A stretch of DNA of 64,000 nt from Klebsormidium nitens (Eukaryota > Streptophyta > Klebsormidiophyceae > Klebsormidiales > Klebsormidiaceae). The stretch covers positions 62,001 to 126,000 of the forward strand of contig DF236987.1 in assembly GCA_000708835.1 (NCBI GenBank), read 5' to 3'. The notes beneath the pieces are model-generated. The model ran no database searches and was not told where the DNA came from. It worked only from the letters and a program-made list of their open reading frames with translations. This document shows positions 38,201 to 50,290 of the stretch, in pieces. Each line of letters starts with the position of its first letter. The stretch's first letter is position 1. The position numbers and the translations under genes were made by a program.

Positions 38201-38282
38201 GTGCTAAGGTTGGAAGTACTACGAACCCCTGGACAAAAATGCAGGCCTAAAATGGCAACCCGTGTCGTACAATGAACCGAAA
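35212..38282. other. Intergenic region between the 5-FCL-like gene and AHK1
   Basis: The genes converge across 3.1 kb. I find no exon chain with family motifs. About 36000-37230 has the same texture of palindromic words (GTAC, CATG, TATA) as the 8.6, 20.3 and 62 kb spacers. Open frames around 35260-35860 occur on both strands and look like chance. Confidence 0.5.
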
Positions 38283-41200
38283 TCATAGCCCATGCTTGAG
38301 CAGTTTCTCAATCGTGGAGACGAGCAGCGGGATGTTGATGGGCTTCGTGAGGTACCTGAGGAGGTAAAGGAAGGGTTCGTGCCCGCATCGTTCATGTGAC
38401 CGCCTGCTCTTAACCCTTAACCCTCTAGGTCGCTTAGCAGGACGGCGCTTTGGTATCCCAGCAAAGGCAGACCATGATTCTTCTACGCCGGATGCCTCGA
38501 TTGCGCACGTCATTCAAGAATTTGTGCTTCACAATCCAACTGAACGCTCAAGACGTCATCCGGTGTCTTTCTTGAAAGCGATTGGACAAATTAAAAAATA
38601 GGAGCCGGCTGCACCTTATCTGGCGGCCGTTCACCTGCGCATTGGAAGTGCTGATCCAACTCGGTGTTTCTGCAGTGCAAATGGGCAAGAGGACGGATCG
38701 GAAAACATTTAGAAATTCCTTACCCATCCATCCCTATCCCGAGGCACTTCTCCTTGTCCGTGGCCATCGCATGCGCTGCACAAGAAAGCACGTTGATCAG
38801 ATTGTGTACTCTTCAGCTTTTGAACTCCAGCAATGGATGAACTCAAGTTGTTCATGATTACGAACCCTGACCTGTCTTTCGACTGCGAATCAGAGTCTGC
38901 GGTCACGGCGAAGTGCTTGTGGCCCGCTTGGATCATCAGTAATAAGGAAGAGGATTCGGCGCCGGAGGTTTCCTTGTCCGACTCTTTCTCCGTCCATGGT
39001 CAAGATGGGTCCGGACAGATCCGGTGCGGAGGAATTGAATCCGCGTGTCAGAGTGATCTGAATTGATTGGACTATTTTCATATGCGAGGAGCTGAGGTCT
39101 GAGGATCCCGAAGGCAGGGGATGTCGCCTCACCCGTGAGCGCCACGATCGGCAGATGCAGCTTCTTGTGTCCCTTCTCTAGTTCCCGGATCTCCCGCGTC
39201 GCCTCGTACCCGTCCAGGACCGGCATCTGGCAGTCCATGAGAACTAGATCGAAGGGCCCGCTCTCGCGCAGCGCCTCGCGCAGCGCGGCCTCCTGCGGGC
39301 TGCCCATCTGCAGGGTTTCGGGGTTTTGCGCGGGCTCGGGGGGCGGGGTCCCTGGGTGTGACGGCGGATTCAACGGCGGGTTTGGCGGCGTGCTGAAGCC
39401 GCTCCGGTCCAAAGATGGGGACCGCCAGAGGGTACCGCGGACCATGTCCGAAAAGGAGCGCCGCCGGGAGGCGTCCGCTTCGGGGAGGGCGCCGCCGCGC
39501 AGGTGCGCGGTGCGTCGCCGGAGCTCGCGCTCTTTCCGCCAGTCCAGGCAGAAGCGGACGGAATCGACGGCCTGGGAGAGCGGAAAAGGATTCTGCTGAA
39601 GCAAAAGCTTTGCACAAGCTCGTCGAAGACCGGAAGGCCTCGGAAGATCGAGAAAGGTGATGCTTACGCAAGAAGGAACAAATGGACAGGGGGATCGCCT
39701 TGCTTCATTTTGGTGCGTTTCGTATCAATATATTTTGATATCAAGAGAACACGAAATGGTAACATCAAAACATGTTTCCCGTCGTCATGACGACTCTCTT
39801 CTCAACCGTACACGGAATGTGACTTTCGTCACCGACGGTAGACTTGTACATACGAGTGAATATTGGATGATCTAAGGATCACTCGAGACACAAAAGCGTG
39901 AGCAAAGAACGAGGCGCTTAGTTGGAGGGCAATAAAACCGAGGTTGGCGAGACAGCAATTTGATCGATGCTCACCTGCTGTCCGTTTTCTACGGGAAACA
40001 CACTCGCCCCTAGTTTCACAAGCATCGTGACCGCCAGTTTTCGCAGCAGCACTGTATCTTCCACCAGCAGAATGTGAACACCCTCCAACGCCCTTCTCGT
40101 CGTGGGCGATCCAGCAATCTTCGGGAGCGGTTCCGCTCCCTTGGCCGGACTCCGGTCCTTTGGGGCGGGTTCCGTCTGAAGCCGCTCCCTCGTCCAAGAC
40201 GCGGAGCGCGCAGTGTCCGAAAGTGGCGATGGAGCGGGTTTCGGCCGCAACGTCGGGCTGGGGGGGTAAGACTTCGTTCCGCCGAACCCCCCGGACTGAC
40301 GAAAATGAGCGGAATGATCGGAACCCTCGTCGATGTCCGGGCCCTTGTGATCCACCACTCCCCGCCCCATGACGAAACCGACTCCGGCTTGCAGCATCGC
40401 CTCTTGCGATTCCTCATCGATGTGTTTCACTTGCTCGCTGTACGGCCGGTTGTCGGCCCGCTGTGACGCGCCAAACGGCCCGCAGAGGAGCGCGTCAGGA
40501 CTTTCCGGGTCATCTGTAACCATGGTGGTTAGGAGCGAGAGTAACCGGGACGGGTGCAGCAGATCGCAGGCCATGATGTGGCAGCCCGCCGCGCGGAGCT
40601 GCTCGCGCGCGGGGCCCGGGAGCGCCACCGAGACGAGCCACGCGGCGACGACACGTGGCGCAGTGGGCGCCGTCAGATCGCACTCCTGAATGAGCGTTTG
40701 GAAGGCGGCGGAGATAGCGAGCGGAGAGGGAGCCCCGGGCACTGCTGACGTGTCAATTATGAGCAGGAGCAGCCTTGGTTTGACGCCCGGGGAACAATTG
40801 GGTCCCGGGGAACAATTGGGTCCCGGTTCAAAATTGGTAGTGGGAGTCTCCGGAAGCGCATCGAGAAGAGGGGGGTTCTCCGACCCCATTCTTTGCAGGG
40901 GGATGACGGAGATCTCGTCGCTGACGTTCATGACCACGTGCCTATTCTCACCGGCCCCTTTGCCCGCTTTCTCGCCGGTGGAAACGTACTCACGCCCCTC
41001 GAGGGCGGCTTTCAGCGCGCACGCGACCTCCGACCACGCCTCCGCTTGATAAACCCTCAAACCCCGGCGCGCCATCCACCCGGCCGCGGTCTCGCGGCCG
41101 GCCCGGTCTGCCTTGAGCAGCAGAACCGACGCCCCCGCCGCTTCAGCCGGCAACGGCAGCTGTATTCCGTCGCATATCGTTTCGTCTGCTGGTTTCGATG

Positions 41201-44200
41201 TAAGACCACCCGGGACGACGAACCGGTCACTCAGCATGAAGGCAGCTCCCAGCGCACTGGTCCCCCGGGCCGGTTCCCCCTTCTCGGGCTCTCCTAAGTT
41301 TCCCGCGTTCTCTAGCTCTGACCCCGGAGTTTCGTCCCGTGCATGAGGCGACTCGGTCATGAGCTGTGCGAGCGATCCGCTCTTGATGACTCCGGAATCG
41401 GTCCGCTTGAGAACGAGGTCGAAGCGGAAGAGGGTGCCCGGCCCTTTTCTGTCAATGATCCGGATGCTTCCGTTCATTAGGGCGACCAGTTTGCGGACGA
41501 TGGCGAGGCCCAGTCCGTAGCCGCCGGACGCCCGCGACCCTTGGATAAAGCTGCCGAACACAGTTGGCCGCATTTCGGGGGGGATCCCGACGCCTGGTAG
41601 AAAGTGGGACATCAATCGAGAAGCGACGAGAAGTGAAGTGAAGTGAAGCGCCAACAGAGTGAAGTGAACCTCCAACCGATTCCTCGACCCCCGGAGATTA
41701 TTCAGAGTCACTTTCAAAGGATGATGGAAATCATATAAGAGCTATTTCGTGATTGCACTTCGAGAGAGGGATGTCAATTGGAGTTGGCTACAAGACATTG
41801 CTTTGCTCGGACGTCGGGGAAGCTTCAGTCTGGGACTTTGATCGCTTCCAAAAAAGATGTTAAACCTTAAGCCCAATCACTAAGAGGCAGAAACCCTTGG
41901 ATGCATGTGGGGCAGCATGAATACCTCCAAACAACGATCGTTTCATATTGGCAAGTTGCTTTCTCCAGGGCTTATGTCGGATTTTCGCGCGATGACTAAT
42001 GGTGGATGCTCACAACCAGGGTGAACAAAACGAATTGTGGAGGGCGATTGCCAGCTGTCAGACAAAAACCGGTAAAATGGGAAAGGAAAGGCAGAACACG
42101 CACCTGAGTCTTCGACCTCAAAAGCGACCCGAATCTTGGACGGGTCCTGCGTGCAGCCTTCCGCTTCCCCCGCACCCCTCTCCCTCAGCCTTCGCTCCGC
42201 CTCGCTAAAGCTTCTCGGGTGCCTGCGGTCCAGACGCGGGTCCACGAATCCGCTAGACGTCTCCTCTGCGCTTCCCGGTCTGCTTCTGATGCTTCCCCCA
42301 CGGACGCTGCTCCCCGAAGTGCGGCGGCTTCTCAAGGGGGATCCCGCAGACAGACGTTTTATGAAGGACTGTAAGTGTCTGAGGTAGCCCTTCTCTAGTA
42401 GCGGAGGGGTGGGGTCCTCTGGTTGGGTGGGGATAGCGGGGGAGCAGACCGGCCAGGCGCGAACCACGATCTGGCCGCTGTTGGTGAACTGGGTGGGGGA
42501 AGAAGCGAGATAGTAAGCTGAGGTGAAAGTGAATCAGCTTGCAGTGGGTCGAGGGTTGAGCAACGCAAGCCTCAACAAATGTATGATGCAAGAAAACGGC
42601 GCCCTCATGGTTGACCGCTCTACGAAATCGTCAGCAGCATGATAGGCTCAGTTCGAGAAGAACCCGCTCACGAAACAAGGAAAAAGGACCTCAACGTTCG
42701 AATGGGCTTGTGAAAGTTGGAGGTATTCCCAAAATAAACGAACGACAACGACAGTAAGCGCAAGCCTTTCACTAATAGCAGCGTCTTTTAGGTAGATGGA
42801 TTTAGAGGCCTTTGCCGTAGTAAAAGCGGCAAAAAACGATCGGCGGCTTTCCCCCAATCTCACCTTGCACGAGTTCCCGACCAGGTTGGCCAGTATCTGG
42901 CGCACTCGGGCCCTATCGCCGGTTAGTCTCCTGGGCAACCGGTCGTCCAGGTCGAGAACTAGGGCGACATTCTTTTTGGCGCACTGCACCGCGAACATGT
43001 CCACCAGGGACTCCAGCTCTTGGCCTAGGTCGAAGGGAGCCGGCTCCAGCGCCAGCTTTCCGGCCTCCACCTGAGCGGAACGGAATATCGTTGGAGAGGA
43101 AAGCAACAGAGGGGTATGTCTCCGACGTGGTACGCTCCACTTTGCCACTTGCTCCAAAGAACGATGCACCGGCTTTTTGTTCTGAATCAGTGCAAGTGAA
43201 GACAGTTAGTATAGCACCTTTTTGAACTGCGGGAAGAATGGCCCTTTCCACGGAATTTCAAAACATACGAAAACAGTCACTATATTCAATATATATAAGC
43301 GCTGGAAAGGTGGTGACCCGTACCTTGGCTAGATCCAAAATCGACTTGAGGAGGTCCAGTAGCTGCAGCGCGCAGTGGCGAATTTGCTTCACGCTGCTCC
43401 GCTGCTCGCCTCGCAACTGCCCGTCGCACAACAGCACCTCTAGCAGCCCTGGAAGAAGAAAGAAACGGGCGGTTCAGAAGACCGGGCGTTCTGACGAAAA
43501 CCTATTGTTTATGGAGTTTTTTCTCGGCCTTTTCGTGTTTCCTTCCAGGTGTCTAGGTATTGTTTCCAGCCTCACGTTCTCCCATTTATGTATTAGCCCA
43601 CCGGATTTCCATAAATGCCTTGCATAGCACGTTACTACGATTCCCTATATTCATTCCTTGATCAGATCAGGATCTTCGAGGTGGACAGCACGCTCCGGGA
43701 AAAGCCGGCAGCTTTCAAAATATGGCGTGAGAAGCTTTGAAAAAGCAAGATTTACAGCGAGCCGACCACAAAACACACAAGACGGATTGACCAAAGATAA
43801 ACCACGACGGGTTTGCAGAAGACATGAACGTGCGCTCACCGATGATGCAGCATAGCGGCGTGCGCACGTCATGGCTCATGGCTGCCAGAAACTGGCTCTT
43901 GTAGTCGGACGCTTTTTCCGCTCTCCGCTTCGCGTCCAGCTGCCGGATCAGTTCCGCCCGGAGCAGCATCTCCTGGCTAACCCGCCCGGTTAGCAGCAAA
44001 CTGAGCAGGCACCCCACGACTAATACGGCGCTCGTGATGATCGAGATGGCGACCAACACCTGGTGCGACCGCTTGTCGATGGAGTGCCAGATGGCAGACC
44101 GGGGGATAGCCATGATGCCAATCTGGAAACCGAAGAAGCGACCCAGTTAAAATCTGGTTTGGCTGGTTGGCTCAGGAGATCCTGAGACGGCACTGGGGAA

Positions 44201-47200
44201 CCTTTCATGTACCAGCCTGTGCAGTCAGGCCGAATGCATCAGCCATGAGCGCGATCTAGCGAATCGAATAGATAGATGTCACCCTAAATTAGAGCCCGGG
44301 ATAAACGAACGGAAGCCCCAAGGCTTGCCTACGCACAAGCTACTACGAAACAGGGTTCCGCAAGGAAAGTTGAAGCAATCAAAGTCTTGAGCCGCCTTGG
44401 ACAAGGAGCTGCTCCTCTCCATCTTCTGTGTTTGACAAGAATTTCACGGTAAGCCATATCGAAGTCCAAATGGCTGGCCCGCTCAGCGCAAGCTGGTGCT
44501 CTCTCAAATCAAGAACGCCAGTCGTCCCCTCTTCTCCCAACCTCTTTCCGGAAATGGAAGCGTGTTCTTTGTCAGAATCTTTCTGCGGACCGTTGGCTTT
44601 AGCATGGAGTTACTCGCAGAAAATGCAACAAAAATACGAACACAGCAGAAGTGCTCACCATATGACTTGAGGCCACCGGCAAGTCCACCGTGGACAAGTA
44701 ATACTCCTGCCCCAGCAAGTCTGCCACGCAGTACCGGGAGCTATTGACCGCGGCCCAGCCGCCGCCCTTCGCCTGCGCCAGCAGAAACTTCGCCGACTCC
44801 GCTACGACGGGGTTGCTGGAATTGGTCGCCTCGATGAACGTGACGTTGCCTGCGAAAAGAGCGACCAACAGTTCGGGTCTGAGCTCAGACCTTGGCCAAA
44901 AGTTGCTCAAAGATGAGACGGACAGCAGACAAATCTTCGTGCGTCTAGAAGGCTCCTGGCGAAGATTTATGGTGTACGTGAGCTGTGCACGGTCTAGTAA
45001 GCCGGTCGATACAGGGGTGTGCCGCTGAGCCACCTGCTTGCTTCTGTTGCGACACGAATGACACGCTTTTGCTACTGCAGTCCATTTTCGGTCGCTTGTG
45101 CTCTAAGCAATCCTCCGTCCTGTTCTCAAGGAGCCGCAAGATCCTCTTTATAGAAGAGGGAGCTGATTGTTGAAGGGGAAAAGCAAGCGGCGGCAGAGTA
45201 TCAGCAGTAAGAATATAGACCGGCTTATACCTGACGTGGAGTTCACCCATAGCGGGTCCAGGTCGGAAGTCGACACTAGCTGTCCGGTGGGAGAGTTCAC
45301 AACATACACTACGCCGACCCTGGGCTTGATCGTTGAGAGGAGCTCGCTCAGGTTTTCCAAAAGCGAGGTCCCCATGGCAACCCCGACCGTCCGGTTGCTA
45401 ACCGCGTCGATCACCCGCTGCGCAAAGTGGATGACGAACGCCTGCTGCTGGCCCCACTGCGAAAAACGGAGCCGGAAAAGGGTAATCGTTCGCAGAAGAA
45501 AACTTGTAAAAGCGGGACTGGTAAGTTTGTACACACGACGTCACCGTCAGACTGCGCAATATAAGGCTAGATATCAGTAGACGGGGATCAAGAACAGAGG
45601 AACAGAGCTGAGCTCAGCAAGTAAAGAGAAGGTTCATGCAATGGACTTACCACGATGTCCCACGTGGTTCCGTTGATGCGCAGTGCCGCTTGCACTGCTG
45701 TCGTGAACCCATAGCTTACGGCAGGGACCTTCCGCGGCTCCGATAGCATGGCCCCGCTTACAGGGTCCACCCCTTGAGCGTACCAATTTGTGGTCGCCGG
45801 TGAAAGGGCGCTGACTATTGGGGAAGTTTCGTTGGTGAAAAGGAAAGCTGTTATGTTTGGGCTCACGCGCCGATATGCGACCATCAGACCGTTCATGGCG
45901 ATGTATCGGACGGTTGTGACATTCCGGGAGGCGCGGAGGATGCCAAGTAGCAGCGGGGCGACCTGAAAAAAGGACGAGAAGGTTCATGGACGCCCTCTGA
46001 TGGAGCTTATCAAAGTAGCCTGGGACGGAAGAATGGCTAGATTGGTGAACCTGACCGAGCCTCTTGGACAACGTCCACTGTGACCAACGTGGCATCCCTC
46101 ATTCCGCAGAGAAACACGCGCAATAACCTGCAAGCAGGTGCTCACTGCCACAAATTAAAGTGCACAACCAAATCCCTAAATACAAAATCTACCAGTCCAG
46201 CACTTTGTACTTGGAGCCCCAGACAAGCCGGCCACCTCTTTGAGCTGGTCATTTCCCACTAGGATGGATGCATCCGGATCAGTTGATCACGAGTCACCTG
46301 GTGTCATAGCGCTTATCCAGGGGTAAAACGAAGGTGGTTGGGCCTAGGAATCCCGAATAGCTCACCTCTGTTTGCAGGGTTTCAAACGAGGTCAAGTTCC
46401 CTGAAACTACCCCGGGAAGTTCGAGAAGGCTCGCTGTGTCCTGGACACTGTTGCCGGCCTGTTCCAGGTAAGTCGTGAACTTGCTCGTCACGAAGTTGAG
46501 CAAACTTTCCTGGTAGTTTTGCGTGACATTTTCAATACTGTCGCCTGCGGACTGGTTGGTGTAGGACCACGTGGCAAAGGCCATGGATGCGACCATCACA
46601 GACAGCAGCACCTGCAGAGGCAAAGGGGGACGTGCTTGGTAAAATACAGGACTGCGCTAATCCTCAGGATGCAGGTTAACAGAGAGCAGAGCAGAGAGGT
46701 TCGGAGAAAGCCAGTGACATAACTATCACAATGAGAGCCCCTGCAGCGCCTCCAGGGCTGGGGGCGGGACGAAGGTGAGTATGAAACAGCGTAGACGAGC
46801 AAGCTGGTCAAACTGGAGAGCTATGTGAGGGGACGTGCTGAATTCAGATAACTTCTTGGCAACAGCACTAGCACATCAATGACGTGGCCCCCAATTTGCA
46901 ATCACCTTGCAGCTGATTTTCTGGGGATATATTATTTGGCCGAATACCATCACTTCAAAGCAAATTATCTTTGTGAACTGACTTATACCTTCAAAGAATC
47001 GTTCATTTCAGAATAGCACTCTTTGAAGCAATTGCTCACCATGATCCCAAGCCTTGTAACCAAGATTGTGTAGTTCCCAAAGGGGCGGTCCTTCCTGCTG
47101 CGCAGCACCTCTGGCCCCTGCTGCTCGCCAGAGTCTGCTGCGTGCGTGGAGTGGCCACCTCCCTCTTCCAAGCTGCCAAGAGAGCATCGCTGCGATTGCC

Positions 47201-47216
47201 AGCATCCTCTCCCCAT
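38283..47216 (-). CDS. AHK1: AHK1-type osmosensing hybrid histidine kinase
   Basis: A plasma-membrane two-component sensor; in Arabidopsis AHK1 is linked to osmotic and drought signalling. Thirteen exons in gene order: 47216-47040, 46611-46366, 45962-45651, 45456-45231, 44849-44659, 44122-43840, 43448-43324, 43070-42864, 42488-42104, 41593-39975, 39571-39133, 38775-38724 and 38355-38283. All phases agree; total 1444 aa. TM1 is about residues 49-75, followed by a large extracellular region with dCache-like features ([11 protein letters not shown]), and TM2 about 405-430. Then come a linker [15 protein letters not shown] nearly as in AHK1, the H-box [11 protein letters not shown] (His about 468), N-box [14 protein letters not shown]1 EDSGVGIP and G2 [10 protein letters not shown] long middle region resembles the AHK1 degenerate receiver, and a C-terminal receiver has [20 protein letters not shown] (Asp about 1370) and YLTKPIN. 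The receiver carries a Pro-rich insert of about 100 residues before LMDCQMP. All catalytic residues are present. Confidence 0.94.
40786..40821. repeat. 18-bp tandem pair inside the AHK1 coding exon
   Basis: Two perfect 18-bp copies (40786-40803 and 40804-40821) with a degraded third to about 40838. They encode a repeated six-residue unit, GPNCSP, in the linker between kinase and receiver. The length is a multiple of three, so the frame is kept. Confidence 0.92.
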
Positions 47217-49709
47217 GCTGCTGACAATACTAAGTGCTGTGCAGCTCCAACTTGTGTCAAGCCTGCCTCTACGCTACTGCAACTTTGCGCCTCGTCACTG
47301 GAGAAGCCTGACAGGCTGGCCGTCTTTCAATAGGGTTTAGTGAGTCCTTCTCCATTCAGAAGCAGTGCAATGCTTTGGGAGCTAGCAGCTTGTGCTATGT
47401 GCAGCAAGCCTCTCATTCAGGAGAGACAATCACTGTGAACGAGCAACTATCAACGATTCTCACATTCCAGAGGCCTCACTGATCTGGAAAAGTTTGTTGA
47501 GCATTGGCGCCAACTACTAACGCTGGCACAGAACACTGGCGCTCGTCAACAAGGCCATTCCCACCTCTCAGCTGGAAGTCTGTCGCCACTTGCAGGATTG
47601 AGCACAGCACGACATTTACAACCGACTTTGATATCCAGGAAGCTGATGGTCGCAGTGATTATGTTCCAGCTGAGACTTCGATATGAGCTTGCCCCTACTC
47701 AGGCTACTAGATTGTGTCACTATAATTTCAGCACTGAAAGGCTGCCGCTAACACTTTGATTAGTGTGCTCATTCCTTCCTCGGTATTCTGGTGCAGATGC
47801 GTGTTCGCCGTACTGTAACCAAGGACATGGACTCTGTGTGTACGTGACACACTGCAGCACCGCAATGTGGTAAGATGCGAACAGCCTCGAGGTGGCTCCT
47901 AGCACTTTACTTCAGGATCAAGTAGGCCGTCATTCCTGCTCCATTGTTCCCCTTCCTCCCTTCCTGACTCCTAACTCCGCTTCGCCTCATCATTTTCAAA
48001 GACATTTTAGAACCTTCCTCTCATCTCCTCTCTGCCACCGTGATCATTGCGTTCAGAAAAATCCTCCAGGGAAGCAGGCAGTACGACTCGGGCCATCTGA
48101 GTTCCACAGCGACGCCGCAAGTTGCGGCGGAGTCGCCAATGACACGCAGGCTGTTGCGCCAAGGGCCAGCGGCGTTCGTCAAGTTTGCTTCGGTTGAGGC
48201 GCAATCGGATATCCGATTCTCCACTGGACAGTGGCACTTCCTTGCACAGTGCAGTCCTTTGTGCATCTCCATGAAGGTGAAACTGGTCTTCCGGGTCTCC
48301 CTCATCAAAACCGTCACCACCAGTCCTGGAACACACATTCAATAAATACTAATAGGCCGACCGTACATAAAATAGTACAATCACATCGGATCACTTTGGC
48401 ACATCATTTCGGTCTGAGGGAGGCATCCATGATCCGCGCCGCAGAGCTTGGAACCCTAATTTTGTACCGTAGGTAGTTGCATCTCGCAATTCTCGAATGT
48501 ACAGGTCTACTCCTGGGGGGTGTACGACCGTGTACCGTGTGTCTCCTCGACTTCCACCGGGCAAAGCTTAGAAATCTCATAATGACATGCTCCGCACTAG
48601 TGCTTAGCACCGTTTCCAACCCTAAACGACGGCCCCCACCCGGGGCATCCCATGAAGCCACCCCCCGGCCAGGGCCCAAGCCCATATTGCTAATTTTATA
48701 AAACCTACGTAAGTACTGCCCGAGTACTTTCTGCAGTGAGCATGTCAGCAGTGAGCACTGAACAGTGAGCAGTGATGCACTGAGCACGCCCCTGCAAGAT
48801 TTTCCGTACGGGCAAGTCCTTGAGAATTGCACGCCATCAAAACAGAATTGCAATCGTGATCCAAACAACGCTGTTCCGAGCACATGGATGCTGGCCACGT
48901 GGCAAAACGTTAGCCAGAAAGAGCATGGAAGGTTCCAATTTGCAGACCAAGATAACCCGAAGTGGCTGGAAAGTGTTCGCAAAGCGAGGGAAAGTTAATG
49001 CCCACGGACTTCGTTGTACTTGACAAAGTGAACGGATATACTGGTAACTGGTAACTGGATCCAAACTGCCAGTAAAAGCCCCGATGCAAACTGTCGCCGC
49101 GGTTGTGCCGCGTTTGCTCATGTAACTAGCCAATGTTGGAAAGTTGGTGGCGACCGCCGCCCCGGCCTTGACAATGAGCTCAGGCCGGCTGATGTGGCAT
49201 GTCAGACTTTCCATAATACCACGATTCCACATGTGGGCTGTAGCCTGTACGTCCTGGGTAGGTACGTGGGCCTGTGCAGCGCAGGCCGGCAAGGCTGTGC
49301 ACTGTGCTGCGCGTGCAGTGTGTGCCACCGTGCAGTGTGGCAATTGGCAAGTTGATAATAGGTACTAGTAGCTAAGTTGCAAGTTGCAAGTTTGCTCTGT
49401 GGATAAGGTACCACCTTGAAATCTAAGGTTTCCTCGCATCCGAAGACTCAGGCCCGAGAATACTCCGGCCGTCTATTACTATACCCAAAAATAGATCTAC
49501 ATCTTCAATTGAAAGCATGGGCAAGCATGGCTTTAGTGCAGCTGGTCAAAGGTTCAATATAGTTGCTGAAAATCTCAAAATAAAAACTGGGGTCTATTTT
49601 GTGCATGTCATGTCACGTCGAATGTCATGCCCTAAAATCTTTGGCCCGGACGATTCAAGCATCATGTACGATACATTACTTTGACCTATACAAACCTAGC
49701 TACTAGTAG

Positions 49710-49737
49710 CGTGCCAATTGTATCGTGCCAATTGTAT
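49710..49737. repeat. Perfect two-copy 14-bp tandem repeat
   Basis: CGTGCCAATTGTAT occurs at 49710-49723 and 49724-49737. Confidence 0.9.
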
Positions 49738-49921
49738 CTCACGTGAAAGCAAACAAGGGGGCTGCTAGCAACTCTTCGAATCATGTACGTGACGCTGTTT
49801 GTATCGACTTCGCAATGTGCCCCACAGCCAAAGCATAAAACAACGACTTATTATATCGAAGTACCACCGAGACATTTTGAGTCGCCAAATAAGAGGGCCC
49901 AAAGGAACCATCCGTTGTTAC

Positions 49922-50038
49922 CTGCACGCAAATAGGACTTGTAAGACCCGAACAGCTTGCGGGCGTCCTTGACTGATCGCCGCGGATACGTCCGTGATCT
50001 GTGACCGATACGAAGAAAAGCTTCGCTCCAGAAGTAGG
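49922..50038 (-). other. Possible orphan exon
   Basis: On the minus strand this 117-bp stretch is bounded by a TAG acceptor and a GCAG|GTAACA donor, has matching 1-1 phases and stays open (YFWSEAFLRIG at the start, DARKLFGSYKSYL near the end). It does not fit the phase of the nearest transglycosylase exon (phase 0) and I do not recognise the peptide. Confidence 0.25.
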
Positions 50039-50290
50039 CTACGTCGAGAAGACTCGTTGACCGAGTGTTGAAATCAAAAATTCCCGAGATGAAAACAAAA
50101 CCGCAGTACGCCCCTCACACTATGCTCACATAGCGAAGTCACTTAACGTTTTTGCGGAAGCCCAACAGACCTGTGCCTGAGACAAGTGATATTGCATGTG
50201 TATCGACATTTGTGCTCACACCCAATACAAGTAAGTCCGTTTCAGAAAAAGGCTCAGGGTCGTTATTGACGTAACATGGGAATAACTCAC

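Larger units (their letters stand above)
47217..50290. other. Region upstream of AHK1 and beyond the last assigned transglycosylase exon
   Basis: It should hold the AHK1 promoter and, at its right edge, the unassigned C-terminal exon(s) of the lytic transglycosylase. A GC-rich block at 48040-48345 is open in several frames but matches nothing I know. A symmetric exon-like stretch at 49922-50038 (minus) is listed separately. Around 48730-48790 the word CAGTGAGCA recurs, and a 14-bp tandem pair lies at 49710-49737. Confidence 0.4.

Noticed and set aside
38283-47216. CHASE-domain cytokinin receptor
   Set aside because: The extracellular part, the [15 protein letters not shown] linker and the middle region match AHK1; no CHASE signature is visible.
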